The notes below the pieces were generated by a model. The model did no database searches. It had not been told where the DNA came from and saw only the letters and a program-made list of their open reading frames with translations. DNA of 64,000 nt from assembly GCF_003244875.1 (NCBI RefSeq), contig NZ_LXXZ01000054.1, positions 1 through 64,000 of the forward strand. Reading direction: 5' to 3'. This DNA is from Stenotrophomonas sepilia. Lineage in GTDB: Bacteria; Pseudomonadota; Gammaproteobacteria; Xanthomonadales; Xanthomonadaceae. This document shows positions 37,123-44,018 of the stretch, one piece after another (position 1 is the first letter of the stretch; each line of letters starts with the position of its first letter). The translations under genes were made by a program, and so were the position numbers.

Positions 37123-38512
37123 AGGAAAGCGCGTCGCGCTGTGGGGCTGGGGCCGCGAGGGCCGCGCCGCGTTTGCGGTACTTCGTGAGCGCCTGCCCAC
37201 GCTGCCGCTGAGCCTGTTCTGCCCGGCGGCCGAAGTCGGGGCCGCACGCGTGGAAACACAGGGCGCCCTGGACGTGCGTGGCGAGCCTTCCGCTGAAGCG
37301 CTGGCCGCGTTCGACGTGGTGATCAAATCGCCCGGCATCAGTCCCTATCAGCCGATCGCGCTGGCGGCGGCAGCGCAGGGCACCACCTTCATCGGCGGCA
37401 CTGCGCTGTGGTTCGCCGAGCATGCGGCTGACGATGGCATCGTGCACGACACCGTGTGCGTGACCGGCACCAAGGGCAAGAGCACCACCACCGCGCTGGT
37501 CGCGCACCTGTTGCGCGCGGCCGGGCATCGCACCGGACTGGTCGGCAACATCGGCCTGCCGCTGCTGGAAGTGCTGGACCCGCAGCCAGCGCCCGAGTAC
37601 TGGGCCGTCGAGCTGTCCAGCTACCAGACCGGTGAAGTGGCGCGCAGTGGCGCCCACCCGCAGGTGGCAGTGGTGCTGAACCTGTTCCCGGAACACCTGG
37701 ACTGGCACGGCAGCGAACAACGTTACATCGAAGACAAGCTGCGGCTGGTGACGGAAGCCGCACCGCGCATTGCCGTGCTCAATGCCGCCGATCCGCACCT
37801 GGCGGCACTGTCGCTGCCCGATAGTGAGGTGGTCTGGTTCAACCAGCCGCAGGGCTGGCATATGCGGGGCGACATCGTGCATCGCGGCGAACAGGCGGTG
37901 TTCGATACCCGCAACACGCCGCTGCCGGGCCGCCACAACCGCGGCAACCTGTGCGCGGTGCTGGCTGCACTGGAAGCGCTGGGCCTGGACGCGGTGGCGC
38001 TGGCACCGGCGGTGCAGGATTTCCGCCCGCTGCCGAACCGCCTGCAGCGCATCGGCGTGGCCGATGGCCTGACCTACGTCAACGATTCGATCAGCACCAC
38101 GCCGCATGCCAGCCTGGCTGCGCTGGAGTGCTTCGCCGGGCAGCGCATCGCGCTGCTGGTGGGCGGGCACGACCGTGGCCTGGACTGGACCGACTTCATG
38201 CAGCACATGGCGCACGATGTGCCGCCGGTGGAGATCGTGACCATGGGCAGCAACGGCCCGCGCATCCACGCGATGCTGCAGCCGCTGGCCGACGCCAGCC
38301 GCTTCGGCCTGCACGCTGCGGGCGATCTTGCCGAGGCGATGGCGTTGGCGCGCACGGCGCTGGGCGCGCAGGGCGGGGTGGTGCTGCTGTCGCCGGGTGC
38401 GCCGAGCTTCGGGGCCTACCGCGATTACGTGGCGCGCGGACGCCATTTCGCCGAACTGGCTGGGTTCGATCCGGACAGCATCAGCGCGATTCCGGGGTTG
38501 GGCATCGCCTGA
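37103..38512 (+). CDS. murD2: UDP-N-acetylmuramoyl-L-alanine--L-glutamate ligase
   Basis: 469 aa Mur ligase. The P-loop is [16 protein letters not shown] (about residues 120-135), followed by [32 protein letters not shown] and C-terminal [20 protein letters not shown]. MurD2 adds L-Glu, not D-Glu, to UDP-MurNAc-L-Ala, making the substrate of MurL. The GTG start at 37103 lies inside the murL 3' end and gives the expected N terminus [15 protein letters not shown]; an ATG upstream is out of family context. Confidence 0.88.
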   Translation: MKISKLEGKRVALWGWGREGRAAFAVLRERLPTLPLSLFCPAAEVGAARVETQGALDVRGEPSAEALAAFDVVIKSPGISPYQPIALAAAAQGTTFIGGTALWFAEHAADDGIVHDTVCVTGTKGKSTTTALVAHLLRAAGHRTGLVGNIGLPLLEVLDPQPAPEYWAVELSSYQTGEVARSGAHPQVAVVLNLFPEHLDWHGSEQRYIEDKLRLVTEAAPRIAVLNAADPHLAALSLPDSEVVWFNQPQGWHMRGDIVHRGEQAVFDTRNTPLPGRHNRGNLCAVLAALEALGLDAVALAPAVQDFRPLPNRLQRIGVADGLTYVNDSISTTPHASLAALECFAGQRIALLVGGHDRGLDWTDFMQHMAHDVPPVEIVTMGSNGPRIHAMLQPLADASRFGLHAAGDLAEAMALARTALGAQGGVVLLSPGAPSFGAYRDYVARGRHFAELAGFDPDSISAIPGLGIA

Positions 38513-38523
38513 TCCGCCGGATC

Positions 38524-38562
38524 GGGGTCGGATCCCTTTCCTCAGGAAAGGGCTCTGACCCC
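38524..38562. repeat. Nested inverted repeat (GGGGTC ... CCCTTTCC ... GACCCC)
   Basis: An outer GGGGTC/GACCCC pair surrounds CCCTTTCCT-ca-GGAAAGGG. This looks like another dispersed intergenic repeat of this genome type and may terminate murD2. Confidence 0.65.
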
Positions 38563-38607
38563 GGCGAGTTACCATGGGCGCATCCCCGGACGGACCCGGA
38601 TAGCCGC

Positions 38608-39141
38608 GTGTGCACCTTCATTACCCTGTTCCTGCCCGCATCCTTATCGCACATTGAAGCCGCCGCGATCATGCAGCGCAGTGGCCGGCGCCTGTTTGCG
38701 CAGGATTCGCCCAGCCTGCAGTCAGCGGTCGGGCCCGGTTGGCAGCCGTGGTTGAGTGCCGTGCACTGCGATTGCGGCACGTCGCTGGCCTCGGCGCAGG
38801 CGGTTCGTGCGTGGAACGGCGATGCCGAACGCTGGCGCAGGAAGGGCTGGAGCGAAGCGAAGATCGCGCGCGCGTTGGCGGCGCAGTTGGCGCGGCATGA
38901 ACAGGATCAGCAGGCACGCCGCGATGAAGCCCTGGACGATGCCGGCCAGTGGTTGCAGCGTATCGATGCGCTGTTGCAGGCTGGGGCCGCGCGCATCGGC
39001 CTGCTGGTGCGCGACTACGACGGTCCGGTGGGTGCCCGGCAGCCGAAGCCGCCGGAACGGCGCTGGTCGCGGGATCAGCTGGCCGCAGCGGATCTGTTGG
39101 CGTTCGCGCCCGGCACGTTGCACTGGATCGAACGCGGGTGA
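38608..39141 (+). CDS. Hypothetical protein
   Basis: 177 aa from GTG at 38608. Begins VCTFITLFLPASLSHIEAAA, with later WLSAVHCDCGTSLASAQAV (a CxC) and a basic middle WRRKGWSEAKIARALAAQLA, then an alpha-helical part rich in Ala/Gln. The composition fits a coding gene in a chromosomal context, but I recognise no family. No signal peptide. It is on the same strand as the Mur genes, after a repeat. Confidence 0.62.
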   Translation: MCTFITLFLPASLSHIEAAAIMQRSGRRLFAQDSPSLQSAVGPGWQPWLSAVHCDCGTSLASAQAVRAWNGDAERWRRKGWSEAKIARALAAQLARHEQDQQARRDEALDDAGQWLQRIDALLQAGAARIGLLVRDYDGPVGARQPKPPERRWSRDQLAAADLLAFAPGTLHWIERG

Positions 39142-39148
39142 GATCGCC

Positions 39149-39196
39149 ATCCACGCATGGCGTGAATCTACTGTAGAGCCGAGCCCATGCTCGGCT
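39149..39196. repeat. Two different SMAG-type half elements head to head
   Basis: ATCCACGCATGGCGTGAATC plus TAC at 39149-39171 followed by GTAGAGCCGAGCCCATGCTC... at 39173-39196, between two convergent genes. Confidence 0.8.
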
Positions 39197-39201
39197 GGGT
39201 T

Positions 39202-39798
39202 TCAATCCTCGTCCTGGTCGATGAACGCGTAATCGCCATCGATCAGCTGCTGCAGGTACGCATCGAAGCTCGGCGCAATGACTGCATAGCTGTCCGGATC
39301 GTGCAGGTAGCGCACCACCTGGCCGACGGTGCCACCCGGTGCCGGATCGAAATCCAGGTACAGCATCGAGGTGCCGCCGTTGTTCATGCAGTGCGAGAAG
39401 CACAGGCGCCTGCTCATCGGCAGATCACCGTCGATGCCTTTACCCAGGATCTCCGGCTCGTCATCCAGCCACTCTTCGTAGATGGAACGGATGCTGTCGT
39501 CCCACTGCTGCTGGTCCTCGAAGATCTGCGCGACTGATCGCAGGTAGTACGGGTAGCCACCGTCCTCCACGTCCGAGCCCAGCATCAGTACGCAGACCTT
39601 GCCGCCGGGGTACTCCCGGTAGTGGGTGCCATCCACGCGCGATAGGAGTTCCACAAGGCTGTCCGGCACCTGCGGCCACTGCACACGCAGGCGCTGCAGG
39701 TCCTCGGCGCTGGCGCCCTGGACATGTGCCCACTGCGGGGCATCCTCGGCAGGCAAACGCGGGATCAGGCCAGACAGAAAGCGATCAACAGGATTCAT
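39202..39798 (-). CDS. SMI1/KNR4 family protein
   Basis: 198 aa. The SMI1/KNR4 core appears as LRVQWPQVPDSLVELLSRVD, YPYYLRSVAQIFEDQQQWD and the C-terminal YLDFDPAPGGTVGQVVRYLH and FDAYLQQLIDGDY. Many family members are immunity proteins to contact-dependent or secreted toxins, but no toxin gene is nearby. The start ATG (39798) lies three bases from an inverted-repeat element and has no clear ribosome-binding site, so expression may be weak or altered by the element. Confidence 0.8.
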   Translation of the reverse strand: MNPVDRFLSGLIPRLPAEDAPQWAHVQGASAEDLQRLRVQWPQVPDSLVELLSRVDGTHYREYPGGKVCVLMLGSDVEDGGYPYYLRSVAQIFEDQQQWDDSIRSIYEEWLDDEPEILGKGIDGDLPMSRRLCFSHCMNNGGTSMLYLDFDPAPGGTVGQVVRYLHDPDSYAVIAPSFDAYLQQLIDGDYAFIDQDED

Positions 39799-39801
39799 GC
39801 G

Positions 39802-39915
39802 AAAAAAGGGGACAGAGGGGATTAAGTCGTATCCAACCACACCTGCGTCACGCCGCCAATGCAGAATGCGACGCGGGAGGGGCGAAAACGGCTTAATCCC
39901 CTCCGTCCCCTTTTT
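39802..39915. repeat. 114-bp element with 24-bp inverted repeats (MITE-like)
   Basis: Arms AAAAAGGGGACAGAGGGGAT... (39802-39826) and the inverse ending CTTAATCCCCTCCGTCCCCTT (39892-39915) with one mismatch enclose about 65 bases. It fills the divergent region between the SMI1/KNR4 and dienelactone hydrolase genes, and its arm matches the compact copy at 10688-10711. Confidence 0.75.
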
Positions 39916-39931
39916 CTTGCGGAGCAGGCGC

Positions 39932-40723
39932 ATGAATCGTTGGCGATGCGGTGTGGCGATGATGCTGGGGCTGGCGGCGATGCCGGCGTGGGCGGCGATG
40001 AAGACGCAGCCGGTGGAGTGGAAGCACCAGGGCACGACCTTCAGTGGTGTGCTGGTCTATGACGATGGCGAGCATGACAAGCGCCCCGGCCTGGTGATGG
40101 TGCCGAACTGGAAGGGCGTGAACGAGTCGGCCATCGAGAAGGCCAAGCAGCTGGCCGGTGATGACTACGTGGTGCTGGTGGCTGATGTCTACGGCAAGGA
40201 CGTGCGGCCGAAGAGCGATGCGGAGGCGGGACCGGTGGCCAGCAAGCTGCGCAACGACCGGCCGCTGCTGCGTGCGCGTGCACTGGAAGCGGTGAACGTG
40301 CTCAAGGCGCAGGCCGGCAAGGTACCGCTGGATGCCAGCCGGATCGGTGCGGTCGGTTTCTGTTTCGGTGGCACCACGGTGCTGGAGCTGGCCCGCGCCG
40401 GTGCGCCGCTGGCCGCTGTGGTCAGCCTGCACGGTGGGTTGGGTTCGCCGCTGCCGGCGCAGGCCGGTGGCGCCCATCCGTCCGTGCTGGTGCTCAACGG
40501 GGCCGATGACAGGAGCGTGACCGCCGAGGACATCGCCGCTTTCCAGAAGGAAATGGATGCGGCCAAGGTCGATTGGGAGTTCACCAACTACAGCGGTGCC
40601 GTGCACTGCTTCGCCGAGCGCGACGCCAACAGCCCACCGGGCTGCCAGTACAACGAGCGGGCGGCCAAGCGCGCGTGGAAGGCGCTGGATGAATTCTTCG
40701 AGGAACGCTTCGAGAAGCGTTGA
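39932..40723 (+). CDS. Secreted dienelactone hydrolase family protein
   Basis: 263 aa with signal peptide (MNRWRCGVAMMLGLAAMPAW). The nucleophile elbow is VGFCFGGTTVLELA, where Cys replaces the usual Ser as in dienelactone hydrolases. The acid is in LNGADDRSVTAED and the His in YSGAVHCFAERD. Alpha/beta hydrolase of unknown substrate, periplasmic. The start at 39932 is preceded by GGAG and sits just after the MITE-like element. Confidence 0.87.
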   Translation: MNRWRCGVAMMLGLAAMPAWAAMKTQPVEWKHQGTTFSGVLVYDDGEHDKRPGLVMVPNWKGVNESAIEKAKQLAGDDYVVLVADVYGKDVRPKSDAEAGPVASKLRNDRPLLRARALEAVNVLKAQAGKVPLDASRIGAVGFCFGGTTVLELARAGAPLAAVVSLHGGLGSPLPAQAGGAHPSVLVLNGADDRSVTAEDIAAFQKEMDAAKVDWEFTNYSGAVHCFAERDANSPPGCQYNERAAKRAWKALDEFFEERFEKR

Positions 40724-40734
40724 GCCGTGCAGTG

Positions 40735-40810
40735 GTAGTGCCGGCCGCTGGCCGGCATTCCCGTGACACCCGCAGCATCATGAGGTTGCCGGCCAGCGGC
40801 CGGCACTACC
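40735..40810. repeat. SMAG-type palindrome dimer
   Basis: GTAGTGCCGGCCGCTGGCCG... at 40735 and an inverted copy ending CCGGCACTACC at 40810, downstream of the dienelactone hydrolase gene. Confidence 0.85.
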
Positions 40811-40835
40811 AGATGCGGTCAATGCGAGCGTTTCC

Positions 40836-40899
40836 GTGCCGACCAACGGTCGGCACCCACCGGAATGCCGGTGGGTGGGTGCCGACCGTTGGTCGGCAC
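40836..40899. repeat. 64-base inverted repeat (GTGCCGACCAACGGTCGGCAC dimer)
   Basis: A 21-base palindrome GTGCCGACCAACGGTCGGCA... at 40836-40856 and its exact inverse at 40879-40899, joined by CCCACCggaatgccGGTGGG, so nearly the whole 64 bases can fold into one hairpin. It lies between convergent genes and may terminate both. Confidence 0.8.
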
Positions 40900-40910
40900 A
40901 CCTCAACCCA

Positions 40911-41909
40911 TCAATGCGAGCGCTGCACCGCGTAGCGGGCCAGGCCACGCAGGGCGGCCACGGCATCGTTGTCGGCCAGGCCATCCAGGGCACGCTCGGC
41001 GGCTTCGGCGTACTCTTCGGCACGGCGGCGGCTGTACTCCAGGCCGCCGGTGGCGCGGATCGCGGCCAGCACTTCCGGCATTGCCGAGGCGTCGCCGTCC
41101 TGCACGATGGTGCGCAGGCGCTCGCGGGTAGCGTCATCGGAGTGGGCCATCGCGTGGATCAGCGGCAACGTGGCCTTGCCCTCGGCGAGGTCGTCGCCCA
41201 GGTTCTTGCCCAGCTCCTCGGCGTTGGCCGAGTAGTCCAGCACGTCGTCGGCGATCTGGAATGCGTAACCCAGGTGCATGCCGTAGTCGAACAGGGCCTG
41301 CTGGGTGGCTTCATCCACGCCGCTGGCCAGCGCGCCCAGGCGGGTACCGGCGGCGAACAGCACCGCGGTCTTGCGCTCGATCACGCGCAGGTAGGCGGCT
41401 TCGTCGGTATCCGGGTTGTGCACGTGCAGCAGCTGCAGCACTTCACCCTCGGCGATGCGGTTGGTGGCATCGGCCAGGATCTGCATCACCGGCATGCGCT
41501 CCAGCTCGACCATCAGCTGGAAGCTGCGCGAGTACAGGAAGTCGCCCACCAGCACGCTGGGCGCGTTGCCCCACAGCGCGTTGGCGGTGCTGCGGCCACG
41601 CCGCAGGCTGGACTCGTCCACCACGTCGTCGTGCAGCAGGGTAGAGGTGTGGATGAACTCGATGATCGCCGCCAGCTGGTGGTGCTCCGGGCCGGCGTGG
41701 CCGACCGCGTGGCCGGCCAGCATCACCAGCATCGGGCGCAGGCGCTTGCCGCCGGCGGAAATGATGTGGTCGGCGATCTGGTTGATCAGCACGACGTCCG
41801 AGGACAGCCGGCGCCGGATCAGGGCGTCGACGGCGGCCATGTCGGCCGCGGCAAGCGACTGGATCTGGGGCAGGCCCAGGGCGGGACGGGTGTCTTCGGT
41901 GATGGTCAT
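40911..41909 (-). CDS. ispB: Octaprenyl diphosphate synthase-like polyprenyl synthetase
   Basis: 332 aa trans-prenyltransferase. The two Asp-rich motifs are LLHDDVVDESSLRRG (first DDxxD) and FQIADDVLDYSAN (second DDxxD), with GGKRLRPMLVML for substrate binding. It makes the long isoprenoid side chain of ubiquinone. The start at 41909 fits the family. The gene is divergent from the alpha-glucosidase. Confidence 0.9.
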   Translation of the reverse strand: MTITEDTRPALGLPQIQSLAAADMAAVDALIRRRLSSDVVLINQIADHIISAGGKRLRPMLVMLAGHAVGHAGPEHHQLAAIIEFIHTSTLLHDDVVDESSLRRGRSTANALWGNAPSVLVGDFLYSRSFQLMVELERMPVMQILADATNRIAEGEVLQLLHVHNPDTDEAAYLRVIERKTAVLFAAGTRLGALASGVDEATQQALFDYGMHLGYAFQIADDVLDYSANAEELGKNLGDDLAEGKATLPLIHAMAHSDDATRERLRTIVQDGDASAMPEVLAAIRATGGLEYSRRRAEEYAEAAERALDGLADNDAVAALRGLARYAVQRSH

Positions 41910-42014
41910 GCGATCAGGCTTTCAGGCTCACCATCGATTATAGGCGCTGGCCGTGAATTCGGGCGCAAACCGGCCCGAGCGGCAATTCCAGCCCGGCCTG
42001 CGCGGCCCTTCGCG

Positions 42015-42028
42015 TGAATACGTATGCA
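42015..42028 (+). promoter_or_regulatory. Operator copy 1, upstream of the GH13 glucosidase
   Basis: TGAATACGTATGCA, identical to the sites at 46900 and 49179. Its core ATACGTAT is palindromic, as is usual for LacI-type operators. It lies 96 bases before the GH13 start. Confidence 0.75.
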
Positions 42029-42123
42029 GGTTGCGCCATGCCCGCGAGGCCACCGCTAAGCTTGCCGGATCAGGATTTCGGCCCGCTGCCGGCGGGTCCC
42101 GCATGCCCGGAGGGGGGCTGTCG

Positions 42124-43737
42124 ATGTCGCACTATCCATGGTGGCGCGGAGCCGTCATCTACCAGATCTACCCGCGCAGTTTCCTCGATGCCAACGGCGA
42201 TGGGGTGGGCGACCTGCCGGGCATCATCGAGCGCCTGGACCACATTGCCGCGCTGGGCGTGGATGCGATCTGGATCTCGCCGTTCTTCAAGTCCCCCATG
42301 GCCGATTTCGGCTACGACATCGCCGACTACCGCGACGTCGACCCGCTGTTCGGCAGCCTGGACGACTTCGACCGCCTGCTGGCCAAGGCCCACGGCCTGG
42401 GCCTGAAGGTGATGATCGACCAGGTGCTGAGCCATACCTCGATCGAGCATGCCTGGTTCCGTGAGAGCCGCCAGGACCGCAGCAATCCGAAGGCCGACTG
42501 GTACGTGTGGGCCGACCCGCGCGAGGACGGCACCCCGCCGAACAACTGGCTGTCGCTGTTCGGTGGCGGCGCCTGGCAGTGGGAGCCGCGCCGTGAGCAG
42601 TACTACCTGCACAACTTCCTGGTCGACCAGCCGGACCTGAACTTCCACCACCCGGACGTGCAGCAGGCCACCCTGGACAATGTCCGTTTCTGGCTCGATC
42701 GCGGCGTGGATGGCTTCCGCCTGGATGCGATCAACTTCTGCTTCCACGATGCGCAGCTGCGTGACAACCCGCCCAAGCCGGCGGAGAAGCGGGTGGGGCG
42801 CGGCTTCAGCCCGGACAACCCGTACGCCTACCAGTACCACTACTACAACAACACCCAGCCGGAGAACCTGCCGTTCCTGGAGCGCCTGCGCGCGCTGCTG
42901 GATCAGTACCCGGGCGCGGTCAGCCTGGGCGAGATCTCTTCGGAGGATTCGCTGGCGACCACCGCCGAGTACACCCGCGATGGCCGCCTGCACATGGGTT
43001 ACAGCTTCGAGCTGCTGGTGGATGACTACAGCGCGGCCTATATCCGCGACACGGTCTCGCGGCTGGAAGCGGCGATGACCGAAGGCTGGCCGTGCTGGGC
43101 GGTGTCCAATCACGACGTGGAGCGGGCGGTCAGCCGCTGGGGCGGCCACCCGGCCGATCCGCGCCTGGCGCGGATGCTGGTGGCGATGCTGTGCTCGCTG
43201 CGCGGCTCGGTCTGCCTGTACCAGGGCGAGGAGCTGGGCCTGGCCGAGGCCGAGGTACCGTTCGAGGCACTGCAGGACCCCTACGGCATCACCTTCTGGC
43301 CGAACTTCAAGGGCCGTGATGGCTGCCGCACCCCGCTGCCATGGACCGATGCGCCGTTAGCAGGTTTCACCAGCGGCCAGCCCTGGCTGCCGATTCCGGC
43401 CGAGCACCGGGCGGCGGCGGTGGCCGTGCAGGAACGCGACCCGCACTCGGTGCTGGCGGCGTTCCGCGCGTTCCTGGCCTGGCGGCATACCCAGCCGGCG
43501 CTTCTGCATGGCAGCATCAGATTCCTTGAAAGCGCCGAGCCTGTGCTGCTGTTCGAGCGTATGCTTGCAGATGAAACCCTCCTGCTGGCCTTCAACCTGT
43601 CGGCCGAGGCGGTGACCCATCCGCTGCCGCCGGGCAACTGGCAGCAGGTGGCGGTACCGGGCCCGGATGCGGGCACGGTGCAGGGCAACGAACTCCAGCT
43701 GCCGCCGCGCGCGGTGTATTGCGCCCGACGCAGCTGA
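42124..43737 (+). CDS. GH13 alpha-glucosidase
   Basis: 537 aa cytoplasmic GH13 enzyme (no signal). The catalytic triad reads as GVDGFRLDAINF (nucleophile Asp), VSLGEISSED (acid/base Glu) and WAVSNHDVERA (Asp after His). The N terminus WWRGAVIYQIYPRSFLDANG is typical of oligo-1,6-glucosidase/alpha-glucosidase proteins. It would split imported maltodextrins to glucose. The start at 42124 (MSHYPWW) gives the family length. Part of the alpha-glucan locus, with an operator copy upstream and a terminator downstream. Confidence 0.92.
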   Translation: MSHYPWWRGAVIYQIYPRSFLDANGDGVGDLPGIIERLDHIAALGVDAIWISPFFKSPMADFGYDIADYRDVDPLFGSLDDFDRLLAKAHGLGLKVMIDQVLSHTSIEHAWFRESRQDRSNPKADWYVWADPREDGTPPNNWLSLFGGGAWQWEPRREQYYLHNFLVDQPDLNFHHPDVQQATLDNVRFWLDRGVDGFRLDAINFCFHDAQLRDNPPKPAEKRVGRGFSPDNPYAYQYHYYNNTQPENLPFLERLRALLDQYPGAVSLGEISSEDSLATTAEYTRDGRLHMGYSFELLVDDYSAAYIRDTVSRLEAAMTEGWPCWAVSNHDVERAVSRWGGHPADPRLARMLVAMLCSLRGSVCLYQGEELGLAEAEVPFEALQDPYGITFWPNFKGRDGCRTPLPWTDAPLAGFTSGQPWLPIPAEHRAAAVAVQERDPHSVLAAFRAFLAWRHTQPALLHGSIRFLESAEPVLLFERMLADETLLLAFNLSAEAVTHPLPPGNWQQVAVPGPDAGTVQGNELQLPPRAVYCARRS

Positions 43738-43764
43738 CCGTTTTCTCCGGTGGCGGTACTTGCG

Positions 43765-43796
43765 GGGACGGGGCCGAAGCGCCCCGTCCCTTTTTT
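43765..43796 (+). terminator. Terminator of the GH13 glucosidase gene
   Basis: Perfect 10-bp stem GGGACGGGGC-cgaagc-GCCCCGTCCC followed by TTTTTT. Confidence 0.92.
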
Positions 43797-43820
43797 GTGG
43801 GTGGGATTCCAGAGAACGGC

Positions 43821-43843
43821 ATCCACGCATGGCGTGGATCTAC
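43821..43843. repeat. Single SMAG-type palindrome (ATCCACGC family)
   Basis: ATCCACGCATGGCGTGGATC plus TAC, downstream of the GH13 terminator. Confidence 0.8.
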
Positions 43844-43901
43844 GGGTTGGAACGTCGCTGCATGGGCCTTGCCGATCACGTGCTGGCATCCGCGCATAAG
43901 A

Positions 43902-43927
43902 AAACCCGCTGCCTGCGCAGCGGGTTT
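43902..43927 (-). terminator. Terminator of the maltodextrin TonB receptor
   Basis: Perfect 11-bp stem AAACCCGCTGC-ctgc-GCAGCGGGTTT. On the minus strand it is followed by a short T-rich stretch. Confidence 0.75.
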
Positions 43928-43949
43928 CCGGTCCTGCTCCCTTTGTGTT

Positions 43950-43972
43950 GCCGGCCAGCGGCCGGCGCTACC
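43950..43972. repeat. Single SMAG-type palindrome (GCCGGCCAGCGGCCGGC family)
   Basis: GCCGGCCAGCGGCCGGCGCT plus AC, between the receptor stop and its terminator. Confidence 0.75.
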
Positions 43973-44018
43973 GGGTTCGGGGTGGTGCCAGCCAGCGGGC
44001 GGCACGACCCGGCCGTGG

